From JBBQVS01 sp963792705 (GTDB lineage Bacteria; Chloroflexota; Ktedonobacteria; Ktedonobacterales; Ktedonobacteraceae), in the NCBI GenBank assembly GCA_963792705.1, contig CAWBXD010000004.1, positions 124,001-188,000 on the forward strand: a stretch of DNA of 64,000 nucleotides, in the 5' to 3' direction. The notes beneath the pieces are model-generated. The model was not told the DNA's origin and did no database searches. It saw only the letters and a list, made by a program, of their open reading frames with translations. The translations under genes were made by a program, and so were the position numbers. Positions 17,812 to 25,628 of this stretch are shown one piece after another. How positions within the stretch are numbered: position 1 is the stretch's first letter; the number at the start of each line of letters is the position of its first letter.

Positions 17812-17841
17812 ATTTTACGGCACACAGAGGTCGGTTGTCAA
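17812..17841 (-). promoter_or_regulatory. Sigma-70-type promoter for the metK riboswitch transcript
   Basis: On the minus strand TTGACA (17841-17836), an 18-nt spacer and TAAAAT (17817-17812) are followed by the SAM-I aptamer about 60 nt later. The -35 box overlaps the base of the 36-bp hairpin at 17838-17912. Confidence 0.75.
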
Positions 17842-17912
17842 CCAAGAATAAGGAGAGTATGTTGAGTAGTGCAGGTTGCACTACTCAACATACTCTCCTT
17901 ATTCTTGGTTGA
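17838..17912. repeat. 36-bp perfect inverted repeat with 3-nt loop, between ahcY and metK
   Basis: Arms 17838-17873 and 17877-17912 are exact complements around GGT. It lies just after the ahcY stop in the direction of transcription. There is no T-run after it, so it is not a textbook intrinsic terminator; it may end or stabilise the ahcY transcript. Confidence 0.8.
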
Positions 17913-17917
17913 TTATC

Positions 17918-19186
17918 TTAGGTGCCGGACTCCCATGAGTTGAGGTACTTGTCCTGCTCAGGTGTAAGAGTGTCAATGGAGATGCCCATCGCATGGAGTT
18001 TGAGACGCGCAATCTCTTTGTCCATCTCGGTAGGGATAGTATAGACATGTGGCTGCATCTGTTTGGCATTTTGCAGCATGTATTCGGAACCGAGTGCCTG
18101 GTTCGCAAAGCTCATATCCATGACGCTTGCAGGATGACCCTCAGCAGCCGAGAGATTGACGAGGCGGCCCTCGGCGAGCAAGTGAACATGACGCCCATCG
18201 CTATATGTATACTCATCAACGAAGTCACGTACACGACGCTTGGCTGTTGCCATCTTTTCCAGTGCCGTGATGTTGATTTCGTCATTGAAGTGACCCGCGT
18301 TAGCAATCAGGGCACCCTCTCTCATATTCTCAAGGTGCTGCTGGTCGATCACGTTGACGTCGCCAGTAACCGTGACAAAAATGTCACCAAGTTTAGCAGC
18401 TTCAACACCGGGCATGACACGGTAGCCATCCATAACGGCTTCAAGCGCGCGCGTGGCATCTACTTCTGTGACGATGACGTTGGCACCCATGCCATGAGCG
18501 CGTGAAGCAACGCCACGTCCACACCAGCCATAGCCGAAGACTACGAAGGTACGTCCCGCGATAAGAATGTTGGTTGAGCGAATGATAGCATCAAGGACGC
18601 TCTGCCCCGTGCCGTAGCGGTTGTCGAACATGTGCTTGGTATCAGAGTCGTTTACCGCCAGGACAGGAAACTTGAGGACGCCCTCTCTTTCCATGCTTTT
18701 CAGCCGGATCACGCCAGTTGTCGTCTCTTCCATGCCACCAATGATGCCAGCAATAAGCTCGGTACGCTTGGTATGAATCGTTGAAACGAGGTCACAACCA
18801 TCGTCCATCGTCATCTGCGGCTTGTGGTCAAGTACCGCGTTGATGTGGCGGTAATATGTCTCCTCGTCCTCGCCTTTGATCGCGAAGGTGGGAATACCAT
18901 ATTCGTGTACGAGGGCTGCCGCAACGTCATCCTGTGTGGAAAGTGGATTCGAGGCGCACAGCACGAGGTCCGCTCCACCAGCTTTTAATGTGATAGCAAG
19001 GTTCGCAGTCTCGGTGGTGATATGCAAGCAGCCAGACATACGTATGCCTTCAAGTGGCTTATCCTTAGCAAAACGCTCACGAATGAGACGTAGTACAGGC
19101 ATTTCTTTTGCTGCCCACTCGATACGGCTCTTGCCACGAGCGGACAAGGCGATGTCTTTTACATCACCATGAATTGAGGTTGTCAT
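17918..19186 (-). CDS. ahcY: S-adenosylhomocysteine hydrolase
   Basis: A 422-aa NAD-dependent adenosylhomocysteinase that splits SAH into adenosine and homocysteine, relieving product inhibition of methyltransferases. Motifs: DVAAALVHEYGIPTFAIKGE, NRYGTGQSVLDAIIRSTN and the NAD-binding VVFGYGWCGRGVASRAHGMG. The length matches the short (prokaryotic, non-insert) class. It sits between the PfkB kinase and metK on the same strand, forming a SAM cycle neighbourhood. Start ATG 19186 has only a modest GAAGGGA upstream. No second riboswitch was seen in front of it. Confidence 0.97.
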   Translation of the reverse strand: MTTSIHGDVKDIALSARGKSRIEWAAKEMPVLRLIRERFAKDKPLEGIRMSGCLHITTETANLAITLKAGGADLVLCASNPLSTQDDVAAALVHEYGIPTFAIKGEDEETYYRHINAVLDHKPQMTMDDGCDLVSTIHTKRTELIAGIIGGMEETTTGVIRLKSMEREGVLKFPVLAVNDSDTKHMFDNRYGTGQSVLDAIIRSTNILIAGRTFVVFGYGWCGRGVASRAHGMGANVIVTEVDATRALEAVMDGYRVMPGVEAAKLGDIFVTVTGDVNVIDQQHLENMREGALIANAGHFNDEINITALEKMATAKRRVRDFVDEYTYSDGRHVHLLAEGRLVNLSAAEGHPASVMDMSFANQALGSEYMLQNAKQMQPHVYTIPTEMDKEIARLKLHAMGISIDTLTPEQDKYLNSWESGT

Positions 19187-19322
19187 AATCTATTAGTGTT
19201 CCCTTCTTTATGTGTAACAGTGCGTTAGGACAAAATAAAGCAAGATTGCTAAACGCAACATGTTTGCATTGATAGATATATCTTACAACATTTACGCTAA
19301 ACACAGTGAACAGCCCCTATGC

Positions 19323-20273
19323 TTAGCGTACATGCCGTGTAGATTGCCAAGCAGGGTCAAAATGTGAATAGGTCACGAGTTCTTTGTAGCGTTTGGCGAT
19401 ATCGTCTATCGTGAGCGTGCGTAAACGGTCAATGCTAAAATCGGCGCACACGAAGGAGCCGATAATGTTGCCATGAACCACGGCACGTTTGATGTCGTCA
19501 ACGGAGTAGTGTCCGTTAGCATCAGGTTCAACAGTGGAGAGATAACCGAGGAGGCCACCTGCAAAACCATCACCCGCACCTGTTGGATCAATAACCTCTT
19601 CGAGTGGATAGGCTGGCGCGGTGAAATACGTGCCATCAGCCCCAAAGAGCAGAGCACCATAGCTACCTAGCTTTACGACAACATATTGCAAGCCCATGCT
19701 CAACAAGTAGCGCACTCCCTTGAGAATACTCGCATATCCGGTATAGTGACGGACCTCTTCCTCGCTTAGCAGCAGAATATCTACACGTTTGATAACCTCT
19801 GTCAGTTGCTCTTTTGCCGTATTGATCCACAGTTCCATTGTGTCAAGAACAGTGAGACGCGCGTGAGGCATCTGGTTGAGCACCTCTAGCTGAAGCCCTG
19901 GTTGGATATTAGCGAGAAAGACAAGTGGGCTATGCTTGTACTCTTCAGGAATAATGGGATGAAAGTCCGCGTAGACGCCCAGTTGTGTGTCAAGCGTGTC
20001 ACGGGAATTCATATCCATGTGATAGCGACCAGACCAATAAAATGTTTTCCCTTCCTCAATCTGTAAACCGCTCAAGCTGATTGGTCGGCTACGAAAAAAG
20101 TCAAGGTACGGCTGTGGAAAGTCACTGCCAACGACTGCGACAAGGTTCACAATATCGTAGAGAGAGGCTGCTGTTGAAAAAAACGAGGCAGCACCACCAA
20201 GGACACGTTCAGCCTTCGCAAAGGGCGTTTCTACGCTATCAAAAGCGACGGAACCAACAACAAGAATAGACAC
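19323..20273 (-). CDS. PfkB-family carbohydrate/nucleoside kinase
   Basis: A 316-aa sugar kinase of the ribokinase fold. The C-terminal signature DPTGAGDGFAGG (229-240, base Asp235) and the N-terminal GGAASFFSTAAS motif are intact. The chosen start is GTG 20273 because GGAGG lies 7 nt upstream; the frame extends 17 codons further without a site. Substrate is unknown. Its position between the methylthioribose-1-phosphate isomerase/HD genes and ahcY hints at adenosine or 5-methylthioribose, but this is context only. A hairpin with ACGCTAA/TTAGCGT arms overlaps the stop codon. Confidence 0.85.
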   Translation of the reverse strand: MSILVVGSVAFDSVETPFAKAERVLGGAASFFSTAASLYDIVNLVAVVGSDFPQPYLDFFRSRPISLSGLQIEEGKTFYWSGRYHMDMNSRDTLDTQLGVYADFHPIIPEEYKHSPLVFLANIQPGLQLEVLNQMPHARLTVLDTMELWINTAKEQLTEVIKRVDILLLSEEEVRHYTGYASILKGVRYLLSMGLQYVVVKLGSYGALLFGADGTYFTAPAYPLEEVIDPTGAGDGFAGGLLGYLSTVEPDANGHYSVDDIKRAVVHGNIIGSFVCADFSIDRLRTLTIDDIAKRYKELVTYSHFDPAWQSTRHVR

Positions 20274-20307
20274 GAATGGTCCTCCATTTATACCAATATA
20301 GTAGAGT

Positions 20308-20970
20308 TTAAATAGGAGTTGCATCGCTGAGATGCTCGATTACTCCATCAAGAAATGCAAGAGTGTTGTGAAACTTTTCTTTTGCCATATCACGGGCAGG
20401 CTCAGTATTCAAGGATTGGTACAGGTCAATGAAACGCTCTTCGATATGACGCAGCATCGCCACAAGCATATCCCCGGTAACGGCCTTATTCGTATAACGT
20501 GCTCCCAATTCGATGAGTGATGTTACAACGGCTAGGCCACTGAGTCGTCCTAGTTTATCCGCATCATAGAGAATACAGCCTTCAAGCGAGGAGGTGCTAC
20601 TTTTTTCAGCGGAATTGGGCGTCATATGAGTGAGAATGGCTTGTTCCACCTTTTGTACGAGTTCGGGTGCAACTTGCTGCGCTTGCAGGAAGTCAACAGC
20701 CATCTGTGCCGAAGCTATGTGATGCTGCTGAAAACCTTGTGAAGCGGTTGAAATATCATGCAAGTAGGCCGCGATGACAAGAGCGTCCATGTCTACGGTT
20801 TCGGCATTGCTGGTATCATCTTGTGCCTCAACGAGTGCCTCGCGTTGTAAAGCAAGCATTTTGCAATTCGCCACGACAATACTTACATACCGAAATCCTT
20901 CACTGCCCAGTGTCTTCTCAGCATAATGAGCAACTGCTTGTATTGTTGTTTCCTGTGTCTCTGCTCCCAT
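20308..20970 (-). CDS. HD-domain phosphohydrolase family protein
   Basis: A 220-aa protein with the HD signature AAYLHDIS (metal-binding His-Asp), an upstream His region near HYAEKTL and downstream HMTPNSAEK and LYDADKLGRL, matching small HD hydrolases that act on nucleotides or phosphate esters. The ATG shares its A with the TGA of mtnA (TGATG), so it is translationally coupled. Its substrate is unknown; in this setting it may clean up a nucleotide by-product of methionine salvage. Confidence 0.8.
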   Translation of the reverse strand: MGAETQETTIQAVAHYAEKTLGSEGFRYVSIVVANCKMLALQREALVEAQDDTSNAETVDMDALVIAAYLHDISTASQGFQQHHIASAQMAVDFLQAQQVAPELVQKVEQAILTHMTPNSAEKSSTSSLEGCILYDADKLGRLSGLAVVTSLIELGARYTNKAVTGDMLVAMLRHIEERFIDLYQSLNTEPARDMAKEKFHNTLAFLDGVIEHLSDATPI

Positions 20971-22115
20971 CACCTGTTTCCCTTCCCAACGTAGTCGTTC
21001 TCTTTCTCATTCATAACTACCGCACACATCTCGCGGAGCGTTTTATGATATGGCAAGCGAACAATACCTCGTTCCGTGATAATCGCGGTTACATACTCGT
21101 GAGGCGTCACATCAAACGCGGGATTGGCGACATGCACTCCTGCTGGCGCAATAACTGTTCCACGCACAGTAGTGACTTCCTCCGTGTTGCGTTGCTCGAT
21201 AGGGATAGACTCGCCTGATGCCAGCGAGAGGTCTACAGTCGAACATGGAGCAACAACGTAGAACGGAATAGAGTGAGCGCGAGCTAACACAGCAACGCTA
21301 TATGTACCAATCTTGTTCGCAACATCGCCATTGGCAGCAATGCGGTCAGCACCTACGAATACTGCTTTTATACCGCCATGACGCATGAAGTGTCCAGCCA
21401 TATTGTCGGTGATCAGTGTGAACGGAACTCCTGCTTGCTGTAGCTCCCAGGCGGTCAAGCGCGCACCTTGCAGTACGGGTCGTGTTTCATCGACAAACAC
21501 ATGGACATGTTTACCCGCTTTATGTGCAGTATAGATTGGCGACAGGGCGGTTCCACTGCCTGCGGTTGCAAGCGCACCAGCATTGCAATGAGTGAGCAAA
21601 ATATCATTATCAGCGATCAAGCTTGCTCCGTATATGCCCATTTGTGTACAAGCGGCAACATCTTCGGCAGCAATCAAGAGAGCCTCTTCACGTAAAAGGT
21701 GCGCCATACCGAGTACAGTCTTTTTCTCGCGCGAAGCGCAGTCTAGCATCCGGTTGACAGCCCACGCGAGATTAACAGCGGTTGGGCGAGTGGCGCAGAG
21801 GAGACGCCCAACTGCTTGTAGTTGCTCATATGTTTGCTCAACGGTCACGTTTGTACCTTGCTCTCGCATGATACGTAGCAGTGCAAGGACCATACCAAAT
21901 GCAGCCGTGACACCAATAGCAGGAGCACCGCGCACTTTCAGCATTCTGATAGCATCAGCGACTTCCTCTTCATGAGTGAGCCTAAGCATGACAACCTGTT
22001 GGGGAAGGAGCGATTGGTCGAGCAAACAGACCCAAGAGCTAGAGCCGTCCTCTTCCCACCAAACGGTTCGCACATCTGCCTGTCTTTGTTGTTTCATCTT
22101 GTCCACTGCACACAT
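20970..22115 (-). CDS. mtnA: Methylthioribose-1-phosphate isomerase
   Basis: A 381-aa member of the eIF2B-alpha/MtnA family converting 5-methylthioribose-1-phosphate to methylthioribulose-1-phosphate in methionine salvage. Visible are KVRGAPAIGVTAAFGM, the catalytic-Cys segment LLTHCNAGALATAGSGTAL, VDETRPVLQGARLTAWEL, and VGADRIAANGDVANKIGTY with the catalytic Asp. First gene of the minus-strand block. Start ATG 22115 is used although no Shine-Dalgarno is evident; ATG 22097 is an alternative. No mtnP or mtnK homologue lies beside it. Confidence 0.93.
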   Translation of the reverse strand: MCAVDKMKQQRQADVRTVWWEEDGSSSWVCLLDQSLLPQQVVMLRLTHEEEVADAIRMLKVRGAPAIGVTAAFGMVLALLRIMREQGTNVTVEQTYEQLQAVGRLLCATRPTAVNLAWAVNRMLDCASREKKTVLGMAHLLREEALLIAAEDVAACTQMGIYGASLIADNDILLTHCNAGALATAGSGTALSPIYTAHKAGKHVHVFVDETRPVLQGARLTAWELQQAGVPFTLITDNMAGHFMRHGGIKAVFVGADRIAANGDVANKIGTYSVAVLARAHSIPFYVVAPCSTVDLSLASGESIPIEQRNTEEVTTVRGTVIAPAGVHVANPAFDVTPHEYVTAIITERGIVRLPYHKTLREMCAVVMNEKENDYVGKGNR

Positions 22116-22474
22116 TCTTTTGTATCTTGTTCCATCACACGCTCAAAAAAGAGTTTTGTTAGAACGAGCAACTCCTATCATACGAGCGTGTTCCCCCAAT
22201 AGTACTAACATAGAGGCCCTATATAGCTTAACTTCCACAAGAGTATGCTAACATGATAGTCGATACCTAACGCGAGTGCAAGTACACATGACCATTCAGG
22301 TATGTTACTCGTAGCGTCGGTTGTCCGTTCCACTACACAGAAGGTTGAAAAGCCTTTTCCATACTGGCAGATACGACAAGCAACTGTTCATCTGCACAAT
22401 CTTGGGATGTGTTACTGTCACTTGCTTTGGAACGGACAAGATGATAATTGTAGCCATCGAAGGGATTGTAGCGC
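22116..22474. other. Divergent intergenic region, mtnA / ECF sigma
   Basis: A 359-bp region that should carry both promoters. Short ORFs here lack ribosome binding sites. No riboswitch or clear promoter pair was identified. Confidence 0.3.
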
Positions 22475-23011
22475 ATGGCCCAGGTGGAAATGAAAGAAAC
22501 TTCTTGGTCGTTCGACCAGATTTACGACGAATACAAAACACCTATTTATAATTATGTCTACCATTTAGTGGGAGACCGTGAGCAAGCTGACGATCTTACC
22601 CAGGACACGTTTCTAAAAGCGTTTAAGGCTCTGCCGAAAATGGATGGCAGCCTGAAACTCTCGGCGTGGTTGTACCGCATTGCGACAAATACAGCGTATG
22701 ATGCGTTGCGACGTCGCAAGTTAATCGCGTGGTTGCCCTGGCAAGACCTTGACCACGAACCGGCAGATGTTGATAGCGCAGACCCACAAGAGATTTACGG
22801 CACGACTGAATTAGTACGTGCAGCACTCAGGCGGATGCCACAACAATACCGATCAGCACTGCTTTTGTATACGCAAGAAGGCTTCTCGTATAGTGAGATT
22901 GCTCGCACGTTGAATATTGCCGAGAGTGGCGTCAAAATGTACCTTTCTCGTGCAAGACAGTCATTTAGAGAACATTATCGGTCCCTTGAACAGGGAGGAG
23001 GCACCCAATGA
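22475..23011 (+). CDS. ECF-type RNA polymerase sigma factor
   Basis: A 178-aa sigma factor of classic ECF size. Region 2 (FDQIYDEYKTPIYNYVYHLV, REQADDLTQDTFLKAFKALP, AWLYRIATNTAYDALRRRK) and region 4 (MPQQYRSALLLYTQEGFSYS, EIARTLNIAESGVKMYLSRAR) are intact. The next gene overlaps by 4 bp (ATGA) and encodes its anti-sigma factor. It is a paralogue of 11346-12167: both share the Y-x-T/P-P-I-x-N-x-x-YHL and LRRRKLI(A/S)WLP stretches, so the two probably arose by duplication and form parallel signalling lines. Confidence 0.94.
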   Translation: MAQVEMKETSWSFDQIYDEYKTPIYNYVYHLVGDREQADDLTQDTFLKAFKALPKMDGSLKLSAWLYRIATNTAYDALRRRKLIAWLPWQDLDHEPADVDSADPQEIYGTTELVRAALRRMPQQYRSALLLYTQEGFSYSEIARTLNIAESGVKMYLSRARQSFREHYRSLEQGGGTQ

Positions 23012-24855
23012 GTAGTATTGAGCATGTCGAGGATTTATTAAGCGCGTACCTTGACAATGCTCTCACTCAGGAGGAACAAGGCCAAGTTGTGTCACATATA
23101 CAGACGTGTGCTGCGTGTAGTGCTGTTCTCGCTGATTTCCGTCGCCTTGATACTCTTCTCGCAAAACAACCTCGTGTGAGTCCTCCTACGGCTCTGCGTG
23201 AGCGAATTTTTTCCTCACCAGAGTACCTGGAACTCATAGAGACCATGCCAGGACAGTATACAAACAACACACAATTCATAGGCGACGTTGAGAAGCAGCA
23301 AACCGCTTCTCCACAAGTGACACGTCTTGACGACGCGAGTCGTCCACGTCTAGTCTCGATACCCGGAAATAAGAAATCTCCTCTTTCGGACCAGGAAACA
23401 AAGGCGCGTATTCGCGTCCCACAACGTCGAAATATGCACATACAACGTATTATGCAGATAGGAATTGCCGCCTGTCTTTTTCTGACACTTGGCATTGGTA
23501 GCTTCGTTGGATGGAACCTTTGGCGAGGGCAAGGAAAGACAGCACAAGGGACATCATCGAGTATCGCTCCTCCACAGTCTCTTCATCAAGGAGGACCACT
23601 TCCAGCAGGAATGCGTTTTGTTTTTTTAAATAGCGGAAGTCTTTGGAGTGGACCAGAAGACGGAAGTACGCAAGCAATACGCTTGACGCCATCAACAGTA
23701 GTAGTCGCACCGCACTGGGCCGTTAACTCCGCGCTTTCGGGTCATGCTGCTGGGAATCTTCTTGCTTATGTCGATACTAAACAAGGCTACATCCACGTTA
23801 TTCGCTCTGATGGACAAAGTGATACTGTTGTCAAACAACTGCTTTTAGGGAATGTATCAACGTCTTCTTGGAGCACACCTGCTGGATTAGCTATTTTGAG
23901 TAGTTTATCATGGTCGCCCGATGGACAGACGCTTGCGTTTATCACGGGAACAACAGAAACGTCTACGTTGTATCTCTACTCAACAAGTACAAACCAAGTA
24001 CAAACGGTTGCACTTCCAAGTAAGGGTACTATCTCCCACCTTGTATGGTCTCCTAACGGGGTACGTGTCGCGTTCGATTTCACGCATAGCACGACTACCA
24101 GTATTCTCGACTACAATGTAGTTACGCACGAAGTCTTAACAATTACCGCCCTAAATAATTCAAATGATACTGTACTCACTCTTGATTGGGCTTCTACCAA
24201 CGCGACTCCGGCTATCACCTGGAGCGTAGGAACGCAAGGTCATGTTCATAGCATATGGTTGCGTCATGTTGGTGGGGTGAATGGATTAGATGCTGTACAG
24301 CAGCTTGGTAGTGGAGATTATACGCAAGCGGTGTACAGCCGTAGTGGAGCAAATGGTATGGGAGGCTGGCTCCTTCGCAGTACTCCTACAACAAACACTT
24401 TGCTTGTCCTTACTCTAACGGGCACAGTGAGTACAGTAGCAAGTGGAAGTCAGATAGGTGTAGTTCAGTGGGCACCCGATGGTAAGCACATTACATACTT
24501 CGACTCATTTGCCTCTGGTGCAGGAACATTACACAGTATAGATACCACAAGCAATAGCAATACATTGATTGCACACACAGTATCCGCTACACCCTTGCCT
24601 CTGTGGTCTTCCGATGGGCAACACATTCTGTATACCAATGGAACACACAGTTTTGTTGCTGATATGCACAATGGGAAAATACAACTTTCTGTACCAGGCT
24701 CAATCACAACATTCGCATGGTCAACAACGTCACCAAACAAAGTCATTGTAGGTACTCAACAAGGTGTATATGTTGTTGACACGCACTCGAATACCGCAAA
24801 GTCTCTAAGTGGCGCGAATGCTGCTGACTCTATTGTATGGACTCAGATATCCTAA
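23008..24855 (+). CDS. Transmembrane anti-sigma factor with zinc finger and TolB/WD-like beta-propeller
   Basis: A 615-aa protein. His30/Cys34/Cys37 form the zf-HC2 anti-sigma motif at the N-terminus; one TM helix lies at ~150-172. The outer part contains repeated propeller strands: LSWSPDGQTLAF, LVWSPNGVRVAF, VQWAPDGKHITYF and LWSSDGQHILY, spaced about 40-70 residues apart, like TolB/PD40 blades. So a cytoplasmic sigma-binding domain is tied to an external propeller that presumably senses a ligand or cell-wall state. ATG overlaps the sigma stop. The ligand is unknown. Confidence 0.9.
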   Translation: MSSIEHVEDLLSAYLDNALTQEEQGQVVSHIQTCAACSAVLADFRRLDTLLAKQPRVSPPTALRERIFSSPEYLELIETMPGQYTNNTQFIGDVEKQQTASPQVTRLDDASRPRLVSIPGNKKSPLSDQETKARIRVPQRRNMHIQRIMQIGIAACLFLTLGIGSFVGWNLWRGQGKTAQGTSSSIAPPQSLHQGGPLPAGMRFVFLNSGSLWSGPEDGSTQAIRLTPSTVVVAPHWAVNSALSGHAAGNLLAYVDTKQGYIHVIRSDGQSDTVVKQLLLGNVSTSSWSTPAGLAILSSLSWSPDGQTLAFITGTTETSTLYLYSTSTNQVQTVALPSKGTISHLVWSPNGVRVAFDFTHSTTTSILDYNVVTHEVLTITALNNSNDTVLTLDWASTNATPAITWSVGTQGHVHSIWLRHVGGVNGLDAVQQLGSGDYTQAVYSRSGANGMGGWLLRSTPTTNTLLVLTLTGTVSTVASGSQIGVVQWAPDGKHITYFDSFASGAGTLHSIDTTSNSNTLIAHTVSATPLPLWSSDGQHILYTNGTHSFVADMHNGKIQLSVPGSITTFAWSTTSPNKVIVGTQQGVYVVDTHSNTAKSLSGANAADSIVWTQIS

Positions 24856-25015
24856 AAGCACTCATACAATCTCTCTTATCAATATTCACATGAATTTCAT
24901 ATGTATCAACGGAATCTTTATATCTTCTTTATGAGTAATCGGTATAGTATAGAAGGAGTCTTGTTTCGTAGCCACTAGTATAGTGGGGTGTATGTGTGTT
25001 TTGGAGGAATATTCG

Positions 25016-25330
25016 ATGGTACTAACAGCACAAACGTCCTTTACAGAAGTTACAAATGGTCGTCCATTTTCTCATGCGGTAGTTCATACTGATGAGATAG
25101 TGAAGTTAAGCACGAAAGCTATTTTTCGAGCACGTGAAACCTCGGTTGCTACACGTGTGCTTGAGCGAATGGACAGACGTGATCGTATTGTGCTCATCCT
25201 TCTGGATGGTAGGCGCACAGTAGATGACGTGACGAGCTTGCTTCATCGCAACGAGGCAGAGATAACACAGGTACTGGTACGCCTACTTAAAAGCGGACAT
25301 ATTGATTATGTGGGGAACCTAAGAGTATAA
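25016..25330 (+). CDS. Small protein of unknown function, predicted winged-helix-like C-terminus
   Basis: A 104-aa protein not recognised as a named family. Start ATG 25016 has GGAGG 8 nt upstream; an ATG at 24983 lacks one. Residues ~55-100 (ERMDRRDRIVLILLDGRRTV, then DDVTSLLHRNEAEITQVLVR) read as a helix-turn-helix-like fold similar to the C-termini of DUF4388-type or PqqD-like modules (L-L-DG-x-R-T-V-D-D followed by two helices). No membrane segment. It precedes the histidine kinase gene on the same strand by ~300 bp; a signalling role is a guess. Confidence 0.7.
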   Translation: MVLTAQTSFTEVTNGRPFSHAVVHTDEIVKLSTKAIFRARETSVATRVLERMDRRDRIVLILLDGRRTVDDVTSLLHRNEAEITQVLVRLLKSGHIDYVGNLRV

Positions 25331-25628
25331 CCTGTACCAATTTTTCCAGACAAAAGAAATTGGTAGTAAAAATGATAACAAATTAACTCTTCATACGTTA
25401 TAATACATAGGCTTAGGGCGGAAGGCGGAATATATGTGAGCAGGCACATCCACCTCGACGAGCAGCTTGTAGCATATATTTATTTATTCGTGTGACCTTT
25501 TCCCCATAGAGTTCACACGCGCGCCGCTTAAAGTTACGCACTGCTCTATGCATAGCGTGGTAAGGCGGGAACGAGTTGGCACCCCGTTTCCTCCTTACAT
25601 TTCAACAAGACAAGCGAGAAAGTGTCGC
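25331..25628. other. Gap before the histidine kinase
   Basis: Contains a weak hairpin (TACCAATTT 25335-25343 with AAATTGGTA 25357-25365) just after the small gene, with no T-run, then GC-richer sequence with no recognised element. The annotated kinase start could move upstream to ATG 25548 within this stretch. Confidence 0.35.

Noticed and set aside
25333..25370. Terminator after the small 104-aa gene
   Set aside because: The stem is short with a 13-nt loop and has no T-run; left as a weak hairpin in the gap note.
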